From Paracoccus tibetensis (lineage in GTDB: Bacteria > Pseudomonadota > Alphaproteobacteria > Rhodobacterales > Rhodobacteraceae): a DNA stretch of 64,000 nt. The notes under the pieces were generated by a model. The model had not been told where the DNA came from. It worked only from the letters and a program-made list of their open reading frames with translations, and searched no databases. A program made the translations under genes and the position numbers. The stretch spans positions 310,001 to 374,000 of the forward strand of contig NZ_FMVT01000001.1 in the NCBI RefSeq assembly GCF_900102505.1, written 5' to 3'. This document shows positions 18,585-27,411 of this stretch, piece by piece (the first letter of the stretch is position 1; every line of letters begins with the position of its first letter).

Positions 18585-19586
18585 ATGCAGCTTCCAGATC
18601 CGATCATCCTTGGCGACACGCATCTGGGCCCGCCGGTGTTCCTTGCACCCATGGCGGGTATCACCGACCTGGCCTTCCGCCGTGTGGTTGCGGGCTTCGG
18701 CGCGGGGCTTCTGGTCAGCGAGATGGTCGCCTCGACCGAGATGGTGACGCCCCGACCGTCGACCCGGGCGGCGGTGCGGGCCAAGGCGCTGACCGAGGGC
18801 GGGCTGCCGGTCAGCGTGCAGATCGCCGGCCGCGAGGCCGGGGCGATGGCCGAGACGGCGCGCATCGTCGAGGGCATGGGCGCGCGGATCATCGACATCA
18901 ACATGGGCTGCCCGGCCAAGAAGGTGACCGGCGGGCTGTCGGGCGCGGCGCTGATGCGCGATCTGGACCATGCGCTGTCGCTGGTGGACGCGGTCGTCGG
19001 CGCGGTGGACGTGCCCGTCACGCTGAAGATGCGGCTTGGCTGGGACGCGGATTGCCTGAACGCCGCCGAGCTGTCGGCGCGGGCGCGGGATGCCGGGGTG
19101 CAGATGCTGACCGTGCATGGCCGCACGCGCGCGCAGTTCTACAAGGGCCGGGCGGACTGGAGTGCCATCCGCAGGGTGGCGAACCTGCCCCACCGCCCGC
19201 CGCTGGTCGCCAATGGCGACATCGCGGACGCGGCCAGCGCGGCCGAGGCGCTGCGGCTCTCGGGCGCGGAGGCGGTGATGGTCGGGCGGGGCGCGCAGGG
19301 GCGGCCTTGGCTTCTGGCCGAGATCGCCCACCGGCTGTGGGGCACGCCCGCGCCCGTGATCCCGCGGGGCGCGGCGCTGGCCGACCTGGTGGCCGCGCAT
19401 TACGAGGGCATCCTCGGCCTCTACGGGCGCGAGCTGGGCCTGCGCGTGGCGCGCAAGCATCTCGGCTGGTACGCCGAGGCGAACGGCGCGCCACTGCGGA
19501 CCGAGATGCTGCGCGCCGACAGCCCGGCCGAGACGCTGCGCCTCGTCCGGCTGGCCTTCGCCGAGGCGGAGGGGGTCGCCGCATGA
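18585..19586 (+). CDS. dusB: tRNA-dihydrouridine synthase (NifR3/DusB)
   Basis: This FMN-dependent enzyme reduces uridine to dihydrouridine in tRNA. It has 333 residues with the TIM-barrel hallmarks FLAPMAGITDLAFRR (near 19-33), the catalytic Cys109 in INMGCPAKKVTGG, TVHGRTRAQFYKG, and the FMN phosphate-binding region NGDI...GRGAQGRPW. In Rhodobacter this gene is nifR3, the first gene of the nifR3-ntrB-ntrC operon. The ATG at 18585 follows GAAGGAG. Its stop overlaps the ntrB start (ATGA). Confidence 0.96.
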   Translation: MQLPDPIILGDTHLGPPVFLAPMAGITDLAFRRVVAGFGAGLLVSEMVASTEMVTPRPSTRAAVRAKALTEGGLPVSVQIAGREAGAMAETARIVEGMGARIIDINMGCPAKKVTGGLSGAALMRDLDHALSLVDAVVGAVDVPVTLKMRLGWDADCLNAAELSARARDAGVQMLTVHGRTRAQFYKGRADWSAIRRVANLPHRPPLVANGDIADAASAAEALRLSGAEAVMVGRGAQGRPWLLAEIAHRLWGTPAPVIPRGAALADLVAAHYEGILGLYGRELGLRVARKHLGWYAEANGAPLRTEMLRADSPAETLRLVRLAFAEAEGVAA

Positions 19587-20698
19587 ACGCACCGCGCCCG
19601 CGCGATTTCGTCGAGGCGGCGCCGGGGCCGGGCTGGGACGTGCTGCCCCTGCCGGCGCTGATCCTGGACGCGCGGGGGCGGGTGGCGGCGATGAACGAGG
19701 CCGCCGAGATCTGGCTGAACATCTCGCGCAACTCGATCCTCGGCCGCGCGCTCGAGGACGAGGACCTGGGCGCGCGGCTGCGCATCTCGCCGCCCGTGGC
19801 GCCGCTGGCGCTGCGCGTCGCGGCGATGCAGGAGGCGCTCTATCATCCCGGCATCACCTTCGAGATCGGCGATCGGGCGGGCGGGCACCAGACCCGCCGC
19901 GCGGCGCTGCATCTGGGGCCGGGCGGGCAGACCGGGGGCGCCGTCACGCTGCTGATCGTCCCGCAGGAGATGGACGGGCTGCACCAGTCCCGCTCGGTCC
20001 GCAGCGCCGCCCGCAGCGCCATCGGCATGTCCGAGATGCTGGCCCACGAGATCAAGAACCCGCTGGCCGGCATCCGCGGGGCGGCGCAGCTGATGGCGAT
20101 GAACGCGACGCCCGAGGATCGCGAGATGGCCGAGATGATCGTCAGCGAATCCCGCCGCATCGTCGCCCTGCTCGAGCAGGTCGAGCGCTTCGGCGACACC
20201 TCGGCCCCCAACCTCGAGCCGATCAACATCCACGACGTGCTGGAGCAGGTGCGCCGCTCGGCGACGGTGGGCTTTGCCCGCGACGTGGCGATCGTGACCG
20301 ATTACGACCCCTCGCTGCCGATGGCGCTGGCCGATGCCGACCAGCTGATGCAGGTCTGCCTGAACCTCGTGAAGAACGCGGCCGAGGCGCTGGCGGGCAA
20401 GGCGGGCGGCACCATCCGCCTGCGCAGCTTCTACGACCACACGCTGCGGCTGCCGCCGGACGCCGCCGATCCGGTCGGCCGCCCGCTGCCCCTGCAGATC
20501 GAAGTCGAGGACAACGGGCCGGGCTTTCCCCCCGCCATCGCCGACCAGGTCTTCGAGCCCTTCGTGTCGGGGCGCGAGAACGGCACCGGCCTCGGCCTGG
20601 CGCTGGTCAGCAAGATCATCACCGACCACGGCGCGCTGATCCGGGTGGACAGCCGCCCCGGCCGCACCGTCTTCCGCATTTCCCTGCCCAAGGCATAA
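19583..20698 (+). CDS. ntrB: nitrogen-regulation sensor histidine kinase NtrB
   Basis: This cytosolic two-component kinase/phosphatase phosphorylates NtrC under nitrogen limitation and is controlled by PII. It has 371 residues: an N-terminal PAS domain (about 20-130), a HisKA domain with the phospho-acceptor His155 (MLAHEIKNPLAGIRG), and an ATPase domain with N box (NLVKNAAEAL), G1 (VEDNGPGFP) and G2 (GTGLGLAL). It overlaps dusB by ATGA and lies 11 bp before ntrC, all in one operon. Confidence 0.95.
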   Translation: MNAPRPRDFVEAAPGPGWDVLPLPALILDARGRVAAMNEAAEIWLNISRNSILGRALEDEDLGARLRISPPVAPLALRVAAMQEALYHPGITFEIGDRAGGHQTRRAALHLGPGGQTGGAVTLLIVPQEMDGLHQSRSVRSAARSAIGMSEMLAHEIKNPLAGIRGAAQLMAMNATPEDREMAEMIVSESRRIVALLEQVERFGDTSAPNLEPINIHDVLEQVRRSATVGFARDVAIVTDYDPSLPMALADADQLMQVCLNLVKNAAEALAGKAGGTIRLRSFYDHTLRLPPDAADPVGRPLPLQIEVEDNGPGFPPAIADQVFEPFVSGRENGTGLGLALVSKIITDHGALIRVDSRPGRTVFRISLPKA

Positions 20699-20709
20699 GG
20701 ACCGACCCC

Positions 20710-22170
20710 ATGGACGGAACCGTTCTGATCGCTGACGACGACCGCACCATCCGCACGGTGCTGACGCAGGCGCTGACCCGCGCCGGCTGCCGGGTCCATG
20801 CGACCGGCTCGCTCGCCCAGCTCTCGAAATGGGTCGAGGAGGGGCGGGGCGATCTGGTCATCACCGACGTGATGATGCCCGACGGCAACGGCATCGACCG
20901 GATCCCCGCCATCCGCGACATGCGCCCGGACCTGCCGGTGATCGTGATCTCGGCGCAGAACACCATCGTCACCGCCATCCGCGCGACCGAGGCCGAGGCC
21001 TTCGAGTATCTGCCCAAGCCCTTCGATCTGCCCGACCTGATGAGCAAGGCGAACCTCGCCCTCTCGCGCCGGCCCCGCAAGTCGGACCCGGTCCCCGAGC
21101 CGCTGCCCGCCCCGCGCGAGGCGGCAGACCCGGCCATGCCGCTGATCGGGCACGCGCCCTCGATGCAGGCGCTCTTCCGAATGGTGGCGCGGGTGCTGAA
21201 CGCCGACCTGCCGGTGCTGATCGCGGGCGAGGCGGGGGTCGGCAAGACCACCATCGCGCGCAGCTTCCACGAGCTGTCGGACCGGCGCGGAAACGGCCTC
21301 GCCTTCGTCACCTCGGCCGATGCGGGGGACGAGGCGGTGGCGCGCGCGGGCGAGAAGGCGCGGGGCGGCACGCTGGTGATCGAGAACCCGGCGGGCTTCG
21401 ATGCCGCCGCGCAGGCCCGGCTGATCGGCCTGATCGAGGCGCTGGAAAGCGGCCCCGACCGCGCCTCGGCGCCCCGGATCGTCGCGACGACCGGGCCGGA
21501 CCCGCAGGCCGATGTCGCCTCGGGGCGGCTGCGCTCGGACCTCTACTACCGGCTGGCGGGGGTCACGGTCAGCGTGCCGCCGCTCAGGGCGCGGGTGGAC
21601 GACATCCTGCCGCTGGCCGCGCACCTTCTGGCCCGCGCCGCCGCGCAGGGCCTGCCCGAGCGGGGCCTGTCGGACGAGGCCAGCGCCGCGCTGCGCGTGC
21701 ATCCCTTCCCCGGCAACGTGCGCGAGCTGGAGAACATGATGCGCCGCCTCGCCCTGACCGCCAGCGGCCCGCAGATCAGCGGCACCGAGATGCGCGAGGC
21801 GCTGAACCAGCAGGCCGGGATGCGGATGCCCGCGCCCGCCAGCCTCGGCGCCAGCATGACCGGCGCGCCGCAGAACGGGCTGGACCAGGCGCCCGCCATC
21901 CCGATGCCCGCCGCCAACGCCCGCCTGTCGGACAGCGTTGAGGCCCATCTGCAACGCTATTTCGACCTGCATGGCGACGCGCTGCCGCCCCCGGGCCTCT
22001 ACGACCGCATCCTGCGCGAGATCGAGCGTCCGCTGCTGCAGGTCGCGCTGGACGCCACCGGCGGCAACCAGCTGCGTTGTGCCGATCTTCTGGGGATCAA
22101 CCGCAACACGCTGCGCAAGAAACTGACCGAGCTGAATATCGAGGTGACACGGCGCCGCAAACTGATGTAA
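20710..22170 (+). CDS. ntrC: nitrogen-regulation response regulator NtrC (no GAFTGA)
   Basis: This response regulator has 486 residues: receiver domain (phospho-acceptor Asp53, Lys103), a divergent AAA+ domain (about 145-390; Walker A GEAGVGKT at 173-180, but the Walker B region reads GGTLVIENP without the usual acidic pair), and a Fis-type helix-turn-helix at the end (NQLRCADLLGINRNTLRKKL). The GAFTGA loop that contacts sigma-54 is missing. That is known for Rhodobacter capsulatus NtrC, which activates the sigma-70 polymerase, and it supports the family assignment. It is likely to activate nitrogen-scavenging genes. Confidence 0.95.
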   Translation: MDGTVLIADDDRTIRTVLTQALTRAGCRVHATGSLAQLSKWVEEGRGDLVITDVMMPDGNGIDRIPAIRDMRPDLPVIVISAQNTIVTAIRATEAEAFEYLPKPFDLPDLMSKANLALSRRPRKSDPVPEPLPAPREAADPAMPLIGHAPSMQALFRMVARVLNADLPVLIAGEAGVGKTTIARSFHELSDRRGNGLAFVTSADAGDEAVARAGEKARGGTLVIENPAGFDAAAQARLIGLIEALESGPDRASAPRIVATTGPDPQADVASGRLRSDLYYRLAGVTVSVPPLRARVDDILPLAAHLLARAAAQGLPERGLSDEASAALRVHPFPGNVRELENMMRRLALTASGPQISGTEMREALNQQAGMRMPAPASLGASMTGAPQNGLDQAPAIPMPAANARLSDSVEAHLQRYFDLHGDALPPPGLYDRILREIERPLLQVALDATGGNQLRCADLLGINRNTLRKKLTELNIEVTRRRKLM

Positions 22171-22254
22171 AACCGCCACAGGTCGCAGCGCAAAGGCCAC
22201 GTCGGGCTGGGCGCGCTGCTTTCGGAAAGCCGCGACAGACGGCGAGTGGGGGAT

Positions 22255-24543
22255 ATGTCAGGGGCCGCATACCGGGCAGGGCGGGGTCTGAGCTGGGATC
22301 GGCTGGCGCGACTGCGCCTGCCGCGCCAGTGGCGATCGATGCTGAACTGGGCGATGCTGCTGGCCGGCATCGCGCTGGCGCTGGCCACGATGGCGCTGCT
22401 GGGACCGCTCGGGCGCGGGATGGGCGGCGAGCTGCTGCGCCTCGTCCTGCTGCTGGACCTGATCTACCTGGCGCTGCTGATCGGCTTCGTGGTGGCGCGC
22501 ATGGCGCGGCTGATCCAGGCGCGCCGGCAGAATGCCCCGGCCTCGCGCCTGCACGGCCGGCTGGTCGCGATCTTTGCCGGGCTGGCGCTGGTGCCGACGG
22601 TGCTGGTCGCGCTGTTCGCGGGCGTTCTTGTCAATATCGGGCTCGAGGGCTGGTTCTCGGACCGGGTGCAGCAGGTGGTGACCACCTCGCAGGCCGCCGC
22701 CGAAGCCTATCAGGAAGAGCACCGGCGCGACCTGACCGAGGATGCCCGCGCGCTGGCGGGCGTTCTGATCCAGGCCGGCCGCGCCAACCCGCTGATCGAG
22801 GACGCCGAAATGCGCCAGCTTCTGGTGCAGGGGCAGGGCCTCATCCAGCGCGGATTGCGCGAGGCCTATATCATCAACGGCGCCGGCGAGATCCGGGCGC
22901 GCGGAGACCGCAGCTATCTCTTCTGGTACGAGGCCCCGGCCAGCGCGCAGCTGGACGAGGCCCAGGGCGAGGGGCTGGCGCTGATCGAGGACTGGGCCAA
23001 TGACGAGTTCCGCGCCCTCGTCGCGCTGCCGCCTTTGGCCGACCGCTATCTCTACGTCACGCGCGACGTGGACGGCAGCCTTCTGGGACTGCTGGACGAC
23101 ACCCGCGCGACGGTCGGCGACTACCGCCGGCTGGAGGAGATGCGCGCGCGCGTCCTGTTCGAGTTCTCGCTGGTCTATCTGGGCTTCGCGCTTCTGCTGA
23201 TCAGCGCGGCGATCTGGCTGGGCATGTGGTTCGCCTCGCGCCTGTCGCGGCCCATCGGGCTGCTGGCGCAGGCGACCGAGCAGGTGGGGCGCGGCAATCT
23301 GGACGTGCAGGTGCCCGAGCCGCGCACCGGCGACGAGATCCAGACCCTCGGCGCCGCCTTCAACCGCATGACGCGCCAGCTGAAGACGCAGCGGGCCGAG
23401 CTGGTGGAAAGCTACCGCATCAGCGACGAGCAGCGGCGGCTCTTCGACAACGTGCTGTCCTCGGTGACGTCGGGGGTGATCGGCCTCGATGCCGCCCTAG
23501 AGATCGACTTCGTCAACCGCTCGGCCAGCCGGCTGCTGGGGCTGGACCCCAAGCGCGACATCGACGCGCTGCTGTCCGAGCTGGTGCCGGAATTCGCGCC
23601 CCTCTTCGAGCGGCTCTCCTCGTCCGTCGCCGAGACGGTGCAGGACGAGGTGCGGCTGATGCGGCAGGGCCGGGTCGAGAGCCTGCTGGTCCGCATGGCC
23701 GTCCGCCGCGCCGCCGACGGCGCGCTGGAGGGCTACGTGGTTGCCTTCGACGACGTGACCGAGCTGGTCAGCGCGCAGCGCATGGCGGCCTGGGGCGACG
23801 TGGCCCGCCGCGTGGCCCACGAGATCAAGAACCCGCTGACCCCGATCCAGCTGTCGGCCGAGCGGCTGCGCCGCAAGTTCGGCCCCCTGGCCCCCGAGGC
23901 GGACCGGGCGGCGCTGGACCAGTATGTCGACGTGATCATCCGCCAGACCGGCGATTTGCGCCGCATCGTGGACGAGTTCAGCCGCTTCGCCCGCATGCCA
24001 GAGCCGGACCGCGCCGAGACCGACCTTGCCGCGCTTCTGCGCGAGGTGGTGCTGCTGCAGCAGGACGCACTGCGCGGCGCGCTGGAGGCGCGCATCCCCG
24101 CGCAGCCGGTGATCGTCGATTGCGATGCGGGCATGATGCGGCAGGCGCTGACAAACCTTCTGAAGAACGCTGGCGAAGCGGTTGAGGAAGCTGCCGAAAC
24201 TGCGTCCGAAGGCTGGGCGGCGCGCGTGACCGTCACCCTCGAGGCCGAGCCCGAGGCCGTCTGCATCCGCATCATCGACAACGGCCCCGGCCTGCCCGCC
24301 GACCGCTCGCGCCTCTTCGAGCCCTATGTCACGCTGAAGAGCACGGGCACCGGCCTCGGCCTGCCCATCGTCAAGAAGATCGTCGAGGAGCATGGCGGCA
24401 GCCTGTCCCTCACGGATGCGCCCGAAGACCCCGACGACAAGGGGACCGGCGCCATGGCCGAGATCCGGCTTCCGCGCGAACGCCATCCGGTGCGCGCGCC
24501 AATAACCAAGAGCAGAAAAGAAAAAGACGAGGCGACACCATGA
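22255..24543 (+). CDS. ntrY: sensor histidine kinase NtrY
   Basis: This membrane kinase of the NtrY/NtrX system is implicated in nitrogen, redox and envelope responses in alphaproteobacteria. It has 762 residues: three N-terminal membrane segments (about 31-50, 62-84, 104-128), a periplasmic sensor region (130-300), a fourth segment (304-325), HAMP (326-378), PAS (395-500), HisKA with His522 (VAHEIKNPLTPIQLSAERLRR) and an ATPase domain (NLLKNAGEAV, DNGPGLP, GTGLGLP). An upstream in-frame GTG at 22246 is possible; the ATG at 22255 has GGCGAG eight bases before it. The stop overlaps the ntrX start. Confidence 0.95.
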   Translation: MSGAAYRAGRGLSWDRLARLRLPRQWRSMLNWAMLLAGIALALATMALLGPLGRGMGGELLRLVLLLDLIYLALLIGFVVARMARLIQARRQNAPASRLHGRLVAIFAGLALVPTVLVALFAGVLVNIGLEGWFSDRVQQVVTTSQAAAEAYQEEHRRDLTEDARALAGVLIQAGRANPLIEDAEMRQLLVQGQGLIQRGLREAYIINGAGEIRARGDRSYLFWYEAPASAQLDEAQGEGLALIEDWANDEFRALVALPPLADRYLYVTRDVDGSLLGLLDDTRATVGDYRRLEEMRARVLFEFSLVYLGFALLLISAAIWLGMWFASRLSRPIGLLAQATEQVGRGNLDVQVPEPRTGDEIQTLGAAFNRMTRQLKTQRAELVESYRISDEQRRLFDNVLSSVTSGVIGLDAALEIDFVNRSASRLLGLDPKRDIDALLSELVPEFAPLFERLSSSVAETVQDEVRLMRQGRVESLLVRMAVRRAADGALEGYVVAFDDVTELVSAQRMAAWGDVARRVAHEIKNPLTPIQLSAERLRRKFGPLAPEADRAALDQYVDVIIRQTGDLRRIVDEFSRFARMPEPDRAETDLAALLREVVLLQQDALRGALEARIPAQPVIVDCDAGMMRQALTNLLKNAGEAVEEAAETASEGWAARVTVTLEAEPEAVCIRIIDNGPGLPADRSRLFEPYVTLKSTGTGLGLPIVKKIVEEHGGSLSLTDAPEDPDDKGTGAMAEIRLPRERHPVRAPITKSRKEKDEATP

Positions 24544-25931
24544 GCGACATTCTGATCGTCGACGACGAACGGGACATCCGCGAATTGATCGCGGACATCC
24601 TGAAGGACGAGGGCTTCGAGACCCGCACCGCCGCCAATTCGGACGAGGCGGTGGCAAGCCTGAACGAGCGCGAGCCGGCACTGATGATCCTGGACATCTG
24701 GCTCAAGGACAGCCGGATGGACGGGATCGACATCCTCAAGCAGGTCAAGCGCAACAACCCGGCCGTGCCCGTCATCATCATCTCGGGCCACGGCAACATC
24801 GAGATCGCCGTGGCGGCCATCAAGCAGGGCGCCTACGACTTCATCGAGAAGCCCTTCAACATCGACCAGCTGATGGTGGTCATCAACCGCGCGATGGAGA
24901 CCTCGCGCCTGCGCCGCGAGAACTCCAGCCTGCGCCGGGGGGGCGAGCGGGCGGGCGAGATCCTCGGCCAGTCGGCGGCGCTGCGCCGGCTGCGGGACTC
25001 GCTGGACAAGGTCGCCAAGTCCAACGGCCGGGTGATGCTGACCGGCGAACCGGGCACCGGCAAGGAGCTGGCGGCGCGCTACATCCACGCCCACAGCCCC
25101 CGCGCGCAGGCGCCCTTCGTCACCGTTCCCTGCGCCACCATCGAGCCCGAGCGGATGGAGGAGGTCCTCTTCGGCCGCGAGAGCACCGAGCGGGGGATCG
25201 AGCCGGGCCTTCTGGAGCAGGCGCATGGCGGGGTCATCTACTTCGACGAGGTGGGTGACATGCCCCTCGGCACGCAGCCCAAGATCCTGCGCGTGCTGAC
25301 CGAGCAGCAGTTCATCCGCGCCGGCGGCACCGACCGCGTGCGGGTGGACCTGCGCGTCCTCTCCTCGACCAATCGCGACCTAATGGCCGAGATCGCCGCC
25401 GGCCGCTTCCGGCAGGAGCTGTTCGACCGGCTGAACGTGGTGCCCATCGCGGTGCCCTCGCTGGCCGACCGGCGCGACGACATCGCCCTGCTGGCCCGCC
25501 ACTTCATCGAGCAGTTCCACAGCGCGCAGGGCCTCACCCCGCGCGAGCTGCCCGAGGAGACGGTCGCCGCGCTGCAATCCATGCGCTGGCCGGGCAACAT
25601 CCGCCAGCTGCGGAACGTGATCGAGCGGGTGCTGATCCTGGCCGAGAGTCACGGCCCCATCCAGCCCGCCGAGCTGGAGCCACAGGGCGCCACGCCCGAC
25701 CACAGCGACGCGCTGAGCCTTGGCCCGCAGATCACCGCAATGGCGCTGCGCGAGGCGCGCGAGATGTTCGAGCGGGAATACCTCGTCGCCCAGATCAACC
25801 GCTTCGGCGGCAACATCAGCCGCACGGCGCAGTTCGTCGGGATGGAGCGCAGCGCCCTGCACCGGAAGCTGAAATCGCTCGGCGTCGTGGGCGGGATGCG
25901 CAGCGACGACGAGATGGTGCTGGGCAAGTAG
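24540..25931 (+). CDS. ntrX: response regulator NtrX (no GAFTGA)
   Basis: This is the partner regulator of NtrY, 463 residues long. It has a receiver with Asp52 (MILDIWLKDSRMDG), an AAA+ domain with an intact Walker A, GEPGTGKE (169-176), and Walker B, GGVIYFDEVGDMP, and a C-terminal Fis-type helix-turn-helix (GNISRTAQFVGMERSALHRKL). Where sigma-54 activators read GAFTGA it reads LFGRESTERGIEPGLLEQA, so sigma-54 contact is unlikely. It starts in ATGA overlap with ntrY. Confidence 0.95.
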   Translation: MSDILIVDDERDIRELIADILKDEGFETRTAANSDEAVASLNEREPALMILDIWLKDSRMDGIDILKQVKRNNPAVPVIIISGHGNIEIAVAAIKQGAYDFIEKPFNIDQLMVVINRAMETSRLRRENSSLRRGGERAGEILGQSAALRRLRDSLDKVAKSNGRVMLTGEPGTGKELAARYIHAHSPRAQAPFVTVPCATIEPERMEEVLFGRESTERGIEPGLLEQAHGGVIYFDEVGDMPLGTQPKILRVLTEQQFIRAGGTDRVRVDLRVLSSTNRDLMAEIAAGRFRQELFDRLNVVPIAVPSLADRRDDIALLARHFIEQFHSAQGLTPRELPEETVAALQSMRWPGNIRQLRNVIERVLILAESHGPIQPAELEPQGATPDHSDALSLGPQITAMALREAREMFEREYLVAQINRFGGNISRTAQFVGMERSALHRKLKSLGVVGGMRSDDEMVLGK

Positions 25932-26024
25932 GCAGCCGGCCGCCCGGCGCTTGCGTGCGGCCCGGCCCCGGCATAGGCAGGGGACCGGGCGGCGCACGGG
26001 CGCCATCATGCCAAGAGGGCAGGG

Positions 26025-27401
26025 ATGAAGATCATCATTTGCGGCGCCGGACAGGTCGGCTGGCAGATCGCCCGCCATCTGGCAGGCGAGCGCAACGACG
26101 TCACCGTCATCGACAACAACCCCGAGCTGATCCGCCGCGCCACCGATGCGCTGGACGTGCAGGGCGTCACCGGCTTTGCCAGCCATCCCGACGTTCTCGA
26201 CCGGGCCGGGGCGCGCGACGCCGATCTCATCATCGCGGCGACCCATTCGGACGAGGTGAACATGGTCACCTGCCAGGTGGCCCATTCGGTCTTCCAGATC
26301 CCGCGCAAGATCGCGCGCCTGCGCTCGGGCGCCTATCTGGACGCGATCTATTCCGATCTCTACCGGACCGAGCATCTGCCCATCGACGTCGTCATCAGCC
26401 CCGAGCGCGAGGTGGCGAAGGCCGCCCTGCAGCGCCTGTCCGCGCCCTCGACCTTCGATGTCGAGACCTTCCTGCGCGACAGGATCCACCTTCTGGGCAT
26501 CGTGCTCGAGCCGGACTGCCCGGCGCTGAACACGCCCCTGCGGCAGCTGACCGAGCTGTTCTCGAGCCTGCGCGCCATCGTCGTCGGGGTGCGGCGCGAG
26601 GGGCGGCTGTTCGCGCCCGAGCCGGGCGACCAGCTTTTCGCGGGCGATCAGGTCTACATCTTCAGCCATGTGGACGACGTGCCGCGCACGCTCGACATCT
26701 TCGGCAAGCCGCCGCAGAAGCAGGAGCGGCTGGCGATCATCGGGGCGGGAAACGTGGGCCTCGCCGTCGCGCAGGCGCTGGAAAGCCGCACCGAGCGCAT
26801 CCGCGCCAAGCTGATCGAGCGCAACCGCGCCCGCGCCGAATTTGCGGCCGACCATCTTGAGCGCACCATCGTGCTGAACGGCGACGGCCTGTCGGCCGAG
26901 CTGCTCGAGGAGGCGGGCGTGCCGCACGCCGATGCGGTGCTGGCGGTGACGGATGACGACAAGACGAACATCCTCGCCTCGGTCCGGGCCAAGCAGGCGG
27001 GGGCGAAGATGGCCATCGCCCTGATCAACGACCCGACCCTGGTGCCGCTGATGGAGGCGCTGGACATCGACGCCTACATCAACCCGCGCGCCACCACCGT
27101 CTCGACCATCCTGCGCCACATCCGCCACGGGCGGGTGCGCGACATCTATTCCATCGGCGACGCCGAGGCCGAGGTGATGGAGGCGCAGGTCCTGTCCACC
27201 AGCCCCATGTCCGGCCGCGTGATCCGCGACATCGAGTTTCCCGAAGGCGCCCTGATCGGCGCGGTGCAGAAGGGCGACCGGGTGATGATGCCGAATGCCG
27301 ACACCCGCATCGAGGAGGGCGACATCGTGCTGATCTTCGCCCTGACCGATGATGTCCCCGAGGTCGAGCGCCTGCTTCAGGTCTCGATCGACTTCTTCTG
27401 A
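26025..27401 (+). CDS. trkA: Trk system potassium-uptake protein TrkA
   Basis: This cytoplasmic NAD(H)-binding regulatory ring protein gates the Trk potassium channel. It has 458 residues with two tandem RCK units: the first Rossmann motif, ICGAGQVGWQIA, at the N-terminus, the second, IIGAGNVGLAVAQALE, near residue 240, each followed by a TrkA-C domain. It ends 10 bp before trkH, and the pair forms the K+ uptake system. Linkage to ntrX is typical of alphaproteobacteria. Confidence 0.96.
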   Translation: MKIIICGAGQVGWQIARHLAGERNDVTVIDNNPELIRRATDALDVQGVTGFASHPDVLDRAGARDADLIIAATHSDEVNMVTCQVAHSVFQIPRKIARLRSGAYLDAIYSDLYRTEHLPIDVVISPEREVAKAALQRLSAPSTFDVETFLRDRIHLLGIVLEPDCPALNTPLRQLTELFSSLRAIVVGVRREGRLFAPEPGDQLFAGDQVYIFSHVDDVPRTLDIFGKPPQKQERLAIIGAGNVGLAVAQALESRTERIRAKLIERNRARAEFAADHLERTIVLNGDGLSAELLEEAGVPHADAVLAVTDDDKTNILASVRAKQAGAKMAIALINDPTLVPLMEALDIDAYINPRATTVSTILRHIRHGRVRDIYSIGDAEAEVMEAQVLSTSPMSGRVIRDIEFPEGALIGAVQKGDRVMMPNADTRIEEGDIVLIFALTDDVPEVERLLQVSIDFF

Positions 27402-27411
27402 GGCGGGGGCG

